Shown: piece by piece, positions 1 through 7,618 of the stretch
Position numbering within the stretch: the stretch's first letter is position 1
Layout of the letters: every line of letters starts with the position of its first letter
Assembly (NCBI GenBank): GCA_049976725.1
Contig: JBMFHR010000015.1
Span: forward strand, 1-24,877
Reading direction: 5' to 3'
Length of the DNA stretch: 24,877 nt
Source: Conexivisphaera sp049976725
GTDB lineage: Archaea > Thermoproteota > Nitrososphaeria > Conexivisphaerales > Conexivisphaeraceae
Position numbers and translations under genes: made by a program
The notes under the pieces: model-generated
What the model saw: the letters and a program-made list of their open reading frames with translations, nothing else
Database searches by the model: none
Told to the model about the DNA's origin: nothing

Positions 1-269
1 CCCGGGGTTCGCGCGCTCCGGCTCCTCCGGGAGCCCCTGAAGCCTCCCGTCAGAGAGAGCCCCCTGAACTCCTCGGGTCCCCCGCGCCCCTCAGCACCAG
101 TCCCCTCCTCTTCCTGGGGGCCCGCCTCGTCCACCGCGAGCCTGCTCGGGGATCCCCTGAGTGAGGGCAGCTTGAGGACGAATGCCCCAGGGACGCTCGC
201 CCTCAGCCTGGCCCCGACGTCCTCCGGCACGCGCATGCTACGGAGCCTCGAGGCAAAGAGCGCGTCCAT
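1..269 (-). pseudogene. Decayed, truncated second copy of the small gene at 2350-2670
   Basis: I translated the minus strand from the ATG at 269, which overlaps the helicase stop codon (TGATG). About residues 19-48 match the small protein at 2350-2670 almost residue for residue (ARLRASVPGAFVLKLPS against ARLRTSVPGIFVLKLPS, then GSPSRLAV in both). Beyond that, the DNA stays similar but in shifting frames. The counterpart of the basic KKRRGLVLR stretch is in another frame, an EEFRGL stretch returns to the first frame, and the counterpart of EELERVNP is shifted again. This is what indels in a duplicated gene would produce. The frame stays open to the window edge, so a short expressed product cannot be excluded. 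The 3' end lies outside the window. I infer a pseudogene co-transcribed behind the helicase. Confidence 0.62.
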
Positions 270-2329
270 CATCGCCTGAGCCTCCTGACCACCTCCTTCA
301 CCCTGATCCTCAGGACCCCTTCGGACCTGTACAGGTAGACGGATGCCACGAACCTCGACCCCTTCCTTATGAGCTCCCTCGGCCCGTCGAAGTCCCATGG
401 GTCCAGCCTCGCCCTCCACCTCCCGTCAACCACGACCACGGCGGAGCCCGGGAGGACCCTCTCCACCTCCACCTCGTGCAGCTCCTCCCCCGACTCCATG
501 GCCCTCGCGGCGGACGCCGCCACGTAGCGGTCCCCCCTGACGACCGCGGCCCTCCCCCTCAGCAGCCTCACGAGCGCCGCGTCAGCCGCCGGCCCGCCTA
601 TCCCCTCCCCCGCGGCCCTGGCCCTGAGGTCGCCCTCGCCCAGGCCCTCCCCGCCCGCCTCCAGGAGCATCGAGTAGATCCTCCTCGCCGCCCTCGCGAC
701 CTCCCTGGGGCTGGCCGTCCCCTCGGCCCCCGCGCCCTCCAGCGCCCTGATCTCCTCCTCTGTCATCGGATCCTCCGGCGGCCCCGCCCTGAGAATCGGG
801 TGCAGCGACGCCCTCAGGCGCTCCACGATCCTCCTCATCCTCCTGGCGCGGGCCGCGCTCGCGTACAGGTACGCCTCGTCCAGCGTGCCCTCCGCCGCCA
901 GTATCGTGACCCTCCCCGGCGCCCTCCTCCCGGTCCTCCCCCTCCTCTGTATGTAGCGTATCTCGCTCGGTATGGGCTCGTAGAATATCACGTGGTCCAC
1001 CGAGGGGACGTCGAGCCCCTCCTCAGCTATCGAGGTCGCCACGAGCACGTTCACCTCCCCGCGCTCCAGCGCCGCAACGGCCTCCACCTGCTCCTCCTGG
1101 CTCATTCCCCTGACCCCTCCCCTCGTAGCCTGCCCCACGAACGTCCCTACCCTGGCCCCCGGCACCTCCCGGAGGACATCGGCCGCGCGCGCCACAGTGT
1201 CCCTGTACTGCGTGAAGACCAGGATCCTGGAGGAGGGATTCGACGACAGCTGCTCGGCCACCAGCCTCCTCAGCTCGGCCATCTTAGGGTGATCCTCGCT
1301 CACGGCGCGGACGAGCTCCCTGAGGGCCGCGAATCCGGGGTCGGCCATCAGCATCGCGTGCGTCCTCCTGTCGCTCTCCTCAATCCTCCCTATGAACGCC
1401 CTCAGCGCGTGGACTCCCTGCGTCTCCGCCAGCTCCAGCATGTGGAAGAGGGTGAGCGCCGCCGACTGCTCCATCAGGAGCTCGAAGAGCCTCCCGCGCT
1501 CCTCCTCCACGCTCTCAGCCTCGAGCGCGTACCTTATCTCCTCCCCCAGCTCTATGAGCTCCCTCCTGGTCACGCGCTCGGGGTCCAGCCTGGCGCCCCT
1601 CGCGCGGAGCCTCTCGACCCTCCTCCTGAGCATCGAGCGCACGATCGAGGCCATCTCCGCGTAGATCGGGGGGAGCCCGACCTTCCTCCACCTGACCTCG
1701 ACCGGGTGGACGTAGGGCCTGACGTCGGGGTCCTCCTCGTCCCTGCTCTCCACCGCCTCTATGTACAGGTTCCTGCAGACCTCCTCCAGCCTCCCCGGGT
1801 CGGAGCCGGGCGAGGCCGTCATCGCGAGCACCATTGGGTACGGGGAGCGGGAGACGTACTCCCTCGCTATCTCCACGTACGCGTACTCCCCCACGGCCCT
1901 GTGAGCCTCGTCGAAGACCAGGAGCGCGAAGGAGCCGAGGTCCACCCTCCCCTCGCGGGCGTCGTTCCTCACCACCTCGGGGGTGGAGAAGACCACGCGG
2001 CTGCCCCCGCGCCACACCGCCGCCCTCTCCTCCGGCTGGGTCCTCCCGGTGAGCGCCGCCACGCTGCCCTCCCCGAGCCTCAGGATCCTGAGGAAGCTCC
2101 TCACGTGCTGGGCCACGAGGGGCCTCGTCGGGGCCATCACGAGCACCCTGGACCCCCTGCGCCTGTAGAGCACCTCGGCCGCCACTAGCGCGGCTATCAC
2201 GGTCTTCCCGAGGGCCGTGGGCAGTATCACGAGCGTGTTCCTCCCGTAGGCCGCCCTCGCTATGTTCACCTGGTATTCCCTGAGCTCGACCGCCCCCGGC
2301 CTCACGAGCGGGTGCTGGACGTGCCCCAT
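269..2329 (-). CDS. Hef/FANCM-type superfamily 2 DNA helicase without nuclease domain
   Basis: The 686-residue protein is a DEAH-box SF2 helicase of the archaeal Hef/FANCM group, whose members act on forked DNA and stalled replication forks. Motif I is PTALGKT (residues 37-43), motif II is DEAH (140-143), motif III is TASPG (171-175), and motif VI is QRRGRTGR (461-468) after the SIAEEGLDVP stretch. An insert of about 150 residues between the two RecA domains (about 210-360) matches the thumb-like domain typical of Hef. The last 150 residues do not show the ERCC4 nuclease signature of euryarchaeal Hef; they look like a winged-helix region followed by a small beta-rich domain. The ATG at 2329 has GGAGG upstream and lies 20 bp behind the small gene 2350-2670, so the two probably form an operon. 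Confidence 0.88.
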   Translation of the reverse strand: MGHVQHPLVRPGAVELREYQVNIARAAYGRNTLVILPTALGKTVIAALVAAEVLYRRRGSRVLVMAPTRPLVAQHVRSFLRILRLGEGSVAALTGRTQPEERAAVWRGGSRVVFSTPEVVRNDAREGRVDLGSFALLVFDEAHRAVGEYAYVEIAREYVSRSPYPMVLAMTASPGSDPGRLEEVCRNLYIEAVESRDEEDPDVRPYVHPVEVRWRKVGLPPIYAEMASIVRSMLRRRVERLRARGARLDPERVTRRELIELGEEIRYALEAESVEEERGRLFELLMEQSAALTLFHMLELAETQGVHALRAFIGRIEESDRRTHAMLMADPGFAALRELVRAVSEDHPKMAELRRLVAEQLSSNPSSRILVFTQYRDTVARAADVLREVPGARVGTFVGQATRGGVRGMSQEEQVEAVAALERGEVNVLVATSIAEEGLDVPSVDHVIFYEPIPSEIRYIQRRGRTGRRAPGRVTILAAEGTLDEAYLYASAARARRMRRIVERLRASLHPILRAGPPEDPMTEEEIRALEGAGAEGTASPREVARAARRIYSMLLEAGGEGLGEGDLRARAAGEGIGGPAADAALVRLLRGRAAVVRGDRYVAASAARAMESGEELHEVEVERVLPGSAVVVVDGRWRARLDPWDFDGPRELIRKGSRFVASVYLYRSEGVLRIRVKEVVRRLRR

Positions 2330-2349
2330 GGCGCGCCTCCCGGCCGCCG

Positions 2350-2670
2350 CTAGATCTCCAGGACGTCCCCGCCCTGCTGGGCGACCCTACCCCTCGGGTT
2401 GACGCGCTCCAGCTCCTCCATGAGCTTCGAGAGCCTCTGATCGTTCAGCAGCTCCCTGAACTCCCTCAGCTCCGCGGGGTCCCTGAGCACGAGCCCCCTC
2501 CTCTTCTTAGGGGCACCGTCCTCCCCCACGGGGTTCACCTCGACGGCGAGCCTGCTCGGGGATCCCTTGTAGGAGGGGAGCTTGAGCACGAAGATTCCGG
2601 GGACGCTCGTCCTGAGCCTCGCCCACTCCTTGCCGGTTCTCAGGAACTCGGACAGCTTCTCCTCCGACAC
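2350..2670 (-). CDS. Small conserved-looking basic protein upstream of the helicase
   Basis: The product has 106 residues, starts with GTG, and has no signal peptide or membrane segment. A central part (about residues 17-45) looks like beta strands, followed by a basic stretch (KKRRG) and a helical tail (about 68-92). I do not recognise a named family with confidence. Strand-turn-strand followed by a basic helix recalls small archaeal single-stranded DNA-binding proteins of the PC4/ThermoDBP type, but that is a guess. It is the first gene of a likely operon with the helicase, and a decayed copy lies on the other side of that helicase, which argues for a linked role. A TATA box 22 nt upstream of the GTG implies a leaderless mRNA. 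Confidence 0.75.
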   Translation of the reverse strand: MSEEKLSEFLRTGKEWARLRTSVPGIFVLKLPSYKGSPSRLAVEVNPVGEDGAPKKRRGLVLRDPAELREFRELLNDQRLSKLMEELERVNPRGRVAQQGGDVLEI

Positions 2671-2686
2671 GCGCCGAGTGGGCGGC

Positions 2687-2700
2687 GGCCCGATAAAAGG
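2687..2700 (-). promoter_or_regulatory. TATA-type promoter of the small gene/helicase operon
   Basis: The minus strand reads CCTTTTATCGGGCC. The T/A box ends 22-23 nt before the GTG at 2670, the spacing expected for a leaderless archaeal transcript. It shares the ATCGGGC tail with four other promoters in this window. Confidence 0.6.
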
Positions 2701-2712
2701 TTGCCGCCCGGG

Positions 2713-3081
2713 CTACGGGAGGGCGCCCAGCAGGAGTGCCGCGATGGACGCCAGGAGGGCCAGCTCGTACGCCGCGTAGTAGGTCAGGGCCCTGGTGCCC
2801 GCGGCGCTCCCCAGGAGGCCCCTCAGGCCTCCCGGACGTGAGGAGGCAAGGGCGTAGCCGGCGGCGCCCGCGAAGTGCGTGGCGGCGAAGGCGTAGAGCG
2901 GTATAGCCAGGGCGGTGGGAGGGGAGAGGAGGGCGACGGCCAGGGCGTAGTAGAGCACCTCGCAGGCGGCCAGCGGGAGGCCCGCGGACCTGCCGGGGGC
3001 GCGGCCGCGGATCGAGAGCGCGGCCACCGCGGCGTGCTCCGCGATCATGGGCAGCGTCATCGCCAGGAGCAGGGCCCGCAC
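2713..3081 (-). CDS. Small membrane protein of unknown function
   Basis: From GTG 3081 the product has 122 residues and is strongly hydrophobic and alanine-rich. Three to four transmembrane helices are visible, for example around LLLAMTLPMIAEHAAVAAL, the YYALAVALLSPPTALAIPLY stretch, and the C-terminal ALLASIAALLLGALP. No family is recognised. The reading frame is open upstream to 3135, but a TATA box at 3103-3110 would then lie inside the gene; the GTG at 3081 sits at the usual spacing from that box, so I chose it. The gene is divergent from thiE, and both promoters fit within less than 90 bp. Confidence 0.6.
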   Translation of the reverse strand: MRALLLAMTLPMIAEHAAVAALSIRGRAPGRSAGLPLAACEVLYYALAVALLSPPTALAIPLYAFAATHFAGAAGYALASSRPGGLRGLLGSAAGTRALTYYAAYELALLASIAALLLGALP

Positions 3082-3101
3082 GCCGCGGGGCGGCGGCGGG
3101 G

Positions 3102-3111
3102 CGAGATAAGC
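3102..3111 (-). promoter_or_regulatory. TATA-type promoter of the small membrane protein
   Basis: The minus strand reads GCTTATCTCG. The box ends about 24 nt before GTG 3081, which sets the start of that gene and excludes the longer frame from 3135. Confidence 0.5.
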
Positions 3112-3137
3112 AGCTCGCGGGATCCGCCGGGACAAAC

Positions 3138-3150
3138 GGTAAATCGGGCC
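3138..3150 (+). promoter_or_regulatory. TATA-type promoter of thiE
   Basis: The sequence GGTAAATCGGGCC ends its A/T box 23 nt before GTG 3168, so the mRNA is probably leaderless. It has the ATCGGGC tail shared with other promoters here. I saw no THI riboswitch; there is no room for one. Confidence 0.58.
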
Positions 3151-3167
3151 CCGGGAAACGAGCGGGC

Positions 3168-3800
3168 GTGAGGAGGGACCTCCCGCCGGGGATTTACGGG
3201 ATAACCAGCAGGGACTTCGGCCTGGGGCACGCGGAGGCCGCGAGGATCATGCTCGAGGCCGGGATCAGGATCGTGCAGTATAGGGAGAAGTCCCGCCCCG
3301 CGCGCGATATGGTGGAGGAGGCGAGGGCGATCCGCGAGCTCTGCTCCTCCTACGGCGCCCTCTTCATAGTGGACGACCGCGCCGACGTGGCCTATGCGTC
3401 GGACGCGGACGGGGTCCACCTGGGGCAGGAGGACCTCCCCGTCGGCGCGGCCAGGAGGATGCTCGGGGGGGCGATCGTGGGCGCATCGGCGTCCACCCCG
3501 GGGGAGGCCCGCGCGGCCGAGGAGGAGGGGGCCGACTACATAGGCGCGGGGAGCGTCTTCCCCACGGCGACGAAGGGCGGGGCGCGCGTGATAGGGCTGG
3601 AGGGCCTGAGGTCGATTGTGGCGGCGGTCCGCATCCCAGTCTACGCGATCGGGGGTATAAGGCTCGAGCACCTCCCCGCTGTGAGGGCCGCGGGCGCGCA
3701 CGGCGCCGCGGTCATCTCGGGGATACTGGGGGCCCGGGACCCGCTCGCCGCGGCCAGGGCGCTCGTGGAGGGCTGGTCCCGCCTCGGGGGCGCTCTATGA
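3168..3800 (+). CDS. thiE: Thiamine-phosphate synthase
   Basis: ThiE joins HMP-pyrophosphate to thiazole phosphate, giving thiamine monophosphate and pyrophosphate in the cytosol. The 210-residue TIM-barrel protein has the family marks: YGITSRD at the N-terminus, VQYREK (about residues 36-41, pyrophosphate-binding), IVDDRADVA, DGVHLGQED, GAGSVFPTATKGG (which binds thiazole phosphate), and YAIGGI near the end. The length is normal. The start is GTG at the leaderless spacing from a TATA box. Its 3' end overlaps the end of herA on the other strand by 89 bp. It is not in a thiamine operon, but the window also holds a ThiR-like regulator about 16 kb away. Having ThiE rather than a fused ThiD-ThiN enzyme is one of the two archaeal solutions. 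Confidence 0.93.
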   Translation: MRRDLPPGIYGITSRDFGLGHAEAARIMLEAGIRIVQYREKSRPARDMVEEARAIRELCSSYGALFIVDDRADVAYASDADGVHLGQEDLPVGAARRMLGGAIVGASASTPGEARAAEEEGADYIGAGSVFPTATKGGARVIGLEGLRSIVAAVRIPVYAIGGIRLEHLPAVRAAGAHGAAVISGILGARDPLAAARALVEGWSRLGGAL

Positions 3801-5286
3801 ACTCCCCAGTGTCCTCGGAGGGGCCCTCCCTGGAGGACCACTCGCCGACGGCGTCCACGTCCCTCCCGACGAGCTTCTCCTCCACCCTGTCCACCCTGAC
3901 GAGGGCAGGTATCTTGACCCACTGGCCCACGAGCAGCGCCTCCCCCGGGTTCAGGTCCGGGAGGTAGCCCGACATCTCCTCGGTGATGAACTCGCTCGAG
4001 TCCTGGACGAATGCCCTGTCCCTCTGGTTCAGCAGCCTCCCCACGGCCAGGGAGCCCATCTGGCTCAGGACGTCCTGATCGAGCCTCTGGGGCCTCTGAG
4101 ACACTATTATCAGGGAGACGCCGAACTTGCGCCCCTCGCGCGCGATCCTGGACGCGGACTCCCTGGTCTTGGTCCTCGCGTCGCCCGGGACGAACACGTG
4201 GGCCTCCTCCAGCGCCAGCACGACCGGCATCGAGAGCCTGCCGCGCTCCCCCGATGCGAACCTCTTCCTGTCGGCGAGGACCTCGTCCATGTAGCGCGAT
4301 ATCACGACGTCGGCCTGCCTGGGCGATAGCTCCGAGAGGTTGACCACGTTCACGTACCCCTCGGCGAGCTGATCCAGGGGGTCGGGGCCATCCGGGTCCA
4401 GGATGGAGCCCAGCCTCCTGACCGCGGCGCGCACGATGTCCCTCGCCCTGCGGGCGGCCTCCCTGTACTCCCTCTCGCGCTCGGCAATGCCATCGAGTCC
4501 CCTCTGCAGCTCCCCCCAGAAGTCCCTCTCGTCCCTCGCGCCCTCGAGCGCCTCGCTCAGCGCGTGCCTCTGCCTGTCCGCTCCCTCCCTGATCTCCAGG
4601 AGGTCCGCGAGCTCGTCGGAATCCAGGTGCCTAGGGTTTATCCTCGGGAGGATCGCCCTCCCCCTGCGGCCCAGGTTCAGCCCCGCGTACTCGCCGTGAT
4701 AGTCGAAGATGACCATCGTGCCCCTGAGCCCGGCCACGGCCTTCGCGATCAGCGCCAGCATGTTGGACTTGCCGGCACCGGTTGAGGCGAGTATGGCCAG
4801 GTGCCTCGAGGCCACCCTGTTCAGGTCCACGTGCACGCGCACGGAGGGGGCCCTCAGGAGGGAGCCCACGGGTATCCAACTCCTCCCGCTCCCGCCGAAG
4901 GCCGCCGAGAGGTCCTCGCGCGACGCCCTGCGGACGGGCGATCCGGGGACCGGGGGGAGGGACGGCATCCTGGCCTCTCCCCTCCGGAGGTCCGCGAGGA
5001 CCCCCAGGACCCTCACCGACGACGAGTAAGATCTGTCGCGCGGGTTCGACAGGGCCAGCCTCCCGGCCTCCCGCGCGTCGCTGAAGTTGCGCACCATCTC
5101 CATTATCGCGCTGTTTATCTCGGTCTCCTCGACCATGCCGAGCACCTCGCTGCCGTCCGCGGCCGACGCGACCAGGTACTCGCCGACCGGCACGGGATCC
5201 CTCGTCAGCACCCGGAACTCGTACGGCAGGGCGCCGTTGGTGACCACCCCCACCTCGTCTCCGGGCCCGGCGTCCCTAGCGCTCAC
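3712..5286 (-). CDS. herA: HerA bipolar DNA helicase/translocase
   Basis: HerA is the hexameric FtsK/VirB4-like ATPase that works with NurA, and with Mre11-Rad50, to resect DNA ends for recombination. The 524-residue protein has an N-terminal HAS beta-barrel (about 1-100), Walker A STGAGKS at 168-174, Walker B VVLALEEAHVF at about 355-365, and SQRP at 396-399. The charged stretch 235-290 matches the helical insert of the family. Its GTG start at 5286 overlaps the end of nurA by 11 bp, which implies coupled translation. No mre11 or rad50 lies nearby, unlike the usual archaeal herA-mre11-rad50-nurA cluster. The tail after about residue 490 is proline- and arginine-rich and is the part encoded opposite thiE, so the C-terminus may be less conserved there. 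Confidence 0.93.
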   Translation of the reverse strand: MSARDAGPGDEVGVVTNGALPYEFRVLTRDPVPVGEYLVASAADGSEVLGMVEETEINSAIMEMVRNFSDAREAGRLALSNPRDRSYSSSVRVLGVLADLRRGEARMPSLPPVPGSPVRRASREDLSAAFGGSGRSWIPVGSLLRAPSVRVHVDLNRVASRHLAILASTGAGKSNMLALIAKAVAGLRGTMVIFDYHGEYAGLNLGRRGRAILPRINPRHLDSDELADLLEIREGADRQRHALSEALEGARDERDFWGELQRGLDGIAEREREYREAARRARDIVRAAVRRLGSILDPDGPDPLDQLAEGYVNVVNLSELSPRQADVVISRYMDEVLADRKRFASGERGRLSMPVVLALEEAHVFVPGDARTKTRESASRIAREGRKFGVSLIIVSQRPQRLDQDVLSQMGSLAVGRLLNQRDRAFVQDSSEFITEEMSGYLPDLNPGEALLVGQWVKIPALVRVDRVEEKLVGRDVDAVGEWSSREGPSEDTGEFIERPRGGTSPPRAPWPRRAGPGPPVSPR

Positions 5287-6169
5287 CGAGGACCTCCCTC
5301 CCGGTCTCCGCGTAGCCCGCGCCGGCCAGCTCGGCCAGGGCGCGCATCTCCTCGTCGCTCACGTGGGCGCGCTCGTGCGCCTGCTGGAGCACGTACGGGT
5401 AGCCGCCGACCGTCCCGTGGGCCAGCGAGTCCACGACGCGCCTGACCTCCGGCCAGTCCCCCTCCGGGCGCGCCTCCGAGCAGGGGGGAGCGCCGTCCAG
5501 GATCCCGGGCACCTCCACCCTGAGCACCTCGGTGAAGTCCCCGAGCCTGACGTAGAAGTGCGTTATCCCCTGGGAGGCGCAGGGGGCCGAGAAGCCGGCG
5601 CGCTGGGTCGCGCGCGAGAAGTAGTGTATGTCGCCGAGCGGCCCGCGGAGGAGCTCCGTGCCCTGCGACCTCTTGGCGACGAACACCGCGTTCGGGAGGG
5701 ACCTGAGCTCCGGCACCGCCTCGGCCAGCGTCGTCACGGACTTTGACCTGGAGTCGTAGGCCCTGGCCATGAGCGAGCCGTCGAGCAGGACCAGGTCCAC
5801 CCTCCCCGAGCTCTCCACGGCCAGCGCGGCCTCGAACTCCATCCCCCTGGCCTCGAGGAAGAGGTTGGGATCGTGGACCAGCCTATCGCGGATCCTCACG
5901 GACATGTCGGAGGCGCCGACCTCGTGCCTCGGCTCCACGACGTAGCTGGAGTCGAGGGCCACCGAGACCGCGTCGACCGCGTACACGTAGAACCCCTGGA
6001 GCTGGCGGTAGTTCCACCCGGAGTCTATCCCGGCCTCCGAGAGCTCCCTCGGGGACGGCTCGTACGCGATCCAGAGGGACGCGGCCTCCTCGAGCCTCGA
6101 GCGGTCCGAGGCGCGGCCCGGCAGCTCGCCCGAGAGCCTGATGGCGTCCTCGAGGAGCTCCCTTATCAC
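5276..6169 (-). CDS. nurA: NurA 5'-3' nuclease, partner of HerA
   Basis: NurA is a manganese-dependent nuclease with an RNase H-like fold that forms a dimer on top of the HerA hexamer. The frame reads YVYAVDAVSVALDSS where family members usually have a VDGS-type motif, so the first aspartate is kept but the glycine is not. MEFEAALAVE follows, and then VLLDGSL with the second conserved aspartate. I chose GTG 6169 (297 residues) because a TATA box identical over 15 nt to that of the nuclease gene at 20426 lies 23 nt upstream. An in-frame ATG at 6214 overlaps the preceding stop (TAATG) behind AGGAGG and could serve a longer read-through transcript. The assignment rests on the motifs plus the direct overlap with herA. 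Confidence 0.85.
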   Translation of the reverse strand: MIRELLEDAIRLSGELPGRASDRSRLEEAASLWIAYEPSPRELSEAGIDSGWNYRQLQGFYVYAVDAVSVALDSSYVVEPRHEVGASDMSVRIRDRLVHDPNLFLEARGMEFEAALAVESSGRVDLVLLDGSLMARAYDSRSKSVTTLAEAVPELRSLPNAVFVAKRSQGTELLRGPLGDIHYFSRATQRAGFSAPCASQGITHFYVRLGDFTEVLRVEVPGILDGAPPCSEARPEGDWPEVRRVVDSLAHGTVGGYPYVLQQAHERAHVSDEEMRALAELAGAGYAETGREVLGER

Positions 6170-6185
6170 GTATGAGCGTCGCGGC

Positions 6186-6200
6186 GGGCCCGATATAAGC
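6186..6200 (-). promoter_or_regulatory. TATA-type promoter of nurA-herA
   Basis: The minus strand reads GCTTATATCGGGCCC, identical over all 15 nt to 20396-20410 on the plus strand. It ends its A/T box 23 nt before GTG 6169. It lies inside the longer nurA frame from 6214, which argues that 6169 is the used start or that two start sites exist. Confidence 0.6.
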
Positions 6201-6213
6201 GTGAGGCAGGCCA

Positions 6214-6987
6214 TTACCTCCTCCTGGCCTCGAAGACGCACGCGTCGGAGCCGTCGTTGACGCACGCGACCTCCTCCACGTCCCAATCGCCTCCCTCGAG
6301 CTCCGACAGGAAGCCGGCCAGTACCCCGCGGAACCAGTGCGACGTGCGCCCTCCCCTCATTCCCCTGAGCAGCGCGCACTCCACGAGGTCGCGGACCTCG
6401 AACCTGTACCTGCCGCCGCCAGCGTCCCTGAGCACCTCTATGGAGGAGGCGTACCCGTGGGACTCGAGGATCCTCGTGTGGACGCGGATGGCAGCCTCGC
6501 GGCCCAGGGAGCTAGAGAACTGGCGGGCCGCCTCGCGGCCCGAGAAGAACCCTGCGTAGTAGGCGAAAGTGGCGCCTACCTCCTCGCCCAGGTACTGCCT
6601 CGCGCCCAGGAAGAGCCCCAGGAGGGCGCGCGAGGTCATGACCACGGCCCTCGCGCCGCTCGCCCCGATCACGCGGCCGCGGGCGGCGGCGAACCCCCTC
6701 ACCGGCTCGCGGATCACCTCTATGGACGCTATGCCCTCCATGGCCGACAGGGCCGCCGCCACCTCCTCGGGGCTCCTCCCGGAGTTCGTCGCGTCCAGGA
6801 TCCCGACGCACCTCAGCGTGGGGCCGCCGCCCGAGCACGTGAAGCCAAGGACCCTGAGGCCGGCCTTCCTGAAGCCGTCGTAAACGACCCCCAGGTAGCC
6901 GGCAGAGACCTCGGCCTCCACCGCCACTAGGTCCCTGCCGGCCTCCACCCAGGACAGGGGGATGTCCATGGGGGATCCGGAAGGCAC
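6214..6987 (-). CDS. V4R (4-vinyl reductase) domain protein, possible ligand-binding regulator
   Basis: The C-terminal half (about the last 130 residues) has the V4R pattern: the segment around FFSGREAARQF, a following RDLVECALL, and a terminal VEEVACVNDGSDACVFEA with two cysteines five residues apart, as in metal-binding V4R domains. V4R domains bind small hydrophobic ligands or metals and often control a fused module. The N-terminal half has an alternating strand/helix pattern with GILDATNSG and IASIEVIREP, which could be an ACT-like ligand domain; I see no helix-turn-helix. From GTG 6987 it has 257 residues. The frame is open to 7050, but the TATA box at 7008-7018 fits only 6987. The gene lies directly before nurA; whether it has any tie to repair is unknown. 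Confidence 0.72.
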   Translation of the reverse strand: MPSGSPMDIPLSWVEAGRDLVAVEAEVSAGYLGVVYDGFRKAGLRVLGFTCSGGGPTLRCVGILDATNSGRSPEEVAAALSAMEGIASIEVIREPVRGFAAARGRVIGASGARAVVMTSRALLGLFLGARQYLGEEVGATFAYYAGFFSGREAARQFSSSLGREAAIRVHTRILESHGYASSIEVLRDAGGGRYRFEVRDLVECALLRGMRGGRTSHWFRGVLAGFLSELEGGDWDVEEVACVNDGSDACVFEARRR

Positions 6988-7007
6988 GTTGCTCCTACCG
7001 CAATCAT

Positions 7008-7018
7008 CATATATTATC
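7008..7018 (-). promoter_or_regulatory. TATA-type promoter of the V4R gene
   Basis: The minus strand reads GATAATATATG, the most A/T-rich box in this part of the window. It ends 22 nt before GTG 6987 and lies in the 52-bp space behind the DUF309 stop codon. Confidence 0.62.
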
Positions 7019-7039
7019 TTTACGGCAAATGGGAGCTCA

Positions 7040-7618
7040 CTAGCGGTCAAGTGATGATGAAAATCCGATCGTTGGCGCGCGGGCTTTTCGTATCGGCAGC
7101 TCGTCCAGGGCGCGGGACTCGAGCGCGCCGCGCGCGAAGGCCCTGAGGGCCGCCGCGGCGCCCGCGGACTCGCACTCCCGACGGAGGGCGGGGACGATGG
7201 ACGGATCGGCCGCGGCGAGCGCCCTGGCGGCGATCGAGGCGGCGGAGTCGGGCCTCCCCCTCTGGGCGTGGACCGCCGCCGCGCAGCACCTCACCAGGAG
7301 CCCCAGGAGCTCCCTGGGCCGGCCGGAGGAGGCGCGCCAGGCGGGCTCCAGGACCTCGTGGGCCTCCCAGAACCTGCCGCGCGCCATGAGCCCGAGGGCC
7401 CTCCCCAGCGGGTCGGCCGAGCCCTCCAGCGACCCGACGTCCACGACGTCGAGGATCTCGCAGCCCCAATCGGGGGAGCCGTCGCCCTCCGCGTCGACCT
7501 CCGCGTGGTCCTCGTCGACCCTGACGTCGATCACCCTGAGGCCGGCTGCCCCGGCGGACTCCCTGAGGGCATCCGCCCGCGCACCGGCGCACCCGAGGAC
7601 ATATATCCTGCGGGCCAT
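7040..7618 (-). CDS. DUF309-domain protein
   Basis: Residues 83-95 read FWEAHEVLEPAWR, the signature helix of the DUF309 family, with the second conserved helix at LLGLLVRCCAAAVHAQRG (about 105-122). DUF309 proteins are small all-helical proteins of unknown function. This one has 192 residues because about 75 residues precede the domain; that part starts with a beta strand (RRIYVLGC) and contains WGCEILDVVDV, and I do not recognise it. The ATG at 7618 directly follows the stop codon of the DsrE-like gene (TGA then ATG), so the two are one transcript. The last 25 residues are basic and probably disordered. Confidence 0.78.
   Translation of the reverse strand: MARRIYVLGCAGARADALRESAGAAGLRVIDVRVDEDHAEVDAEGDGSPDWGCEILDVVDVGSLEGSADPLGRALGLMARGRFWEAHEVLEPAWRASSGRPRELLGLLVRCCAAAVHAQRGRPDSAASIAARALAAADPSIVPALRRECESAGAAAALRAFARGALESRALDELPIRKARAPTIGFSSSLDR

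Noticed and set aside
182..2188. 668-codon open frame on the plus strand
   Set aside because: Antisense to the helicase, very rich in Pro, Arg and His, with no motifs; a shadow of GC-rich codons.
5041..5060. GGTTCGA, resembling a tRNA T-loop
   Set aside because: Lies inside herA, with no acceptor or anticodon stem around it.
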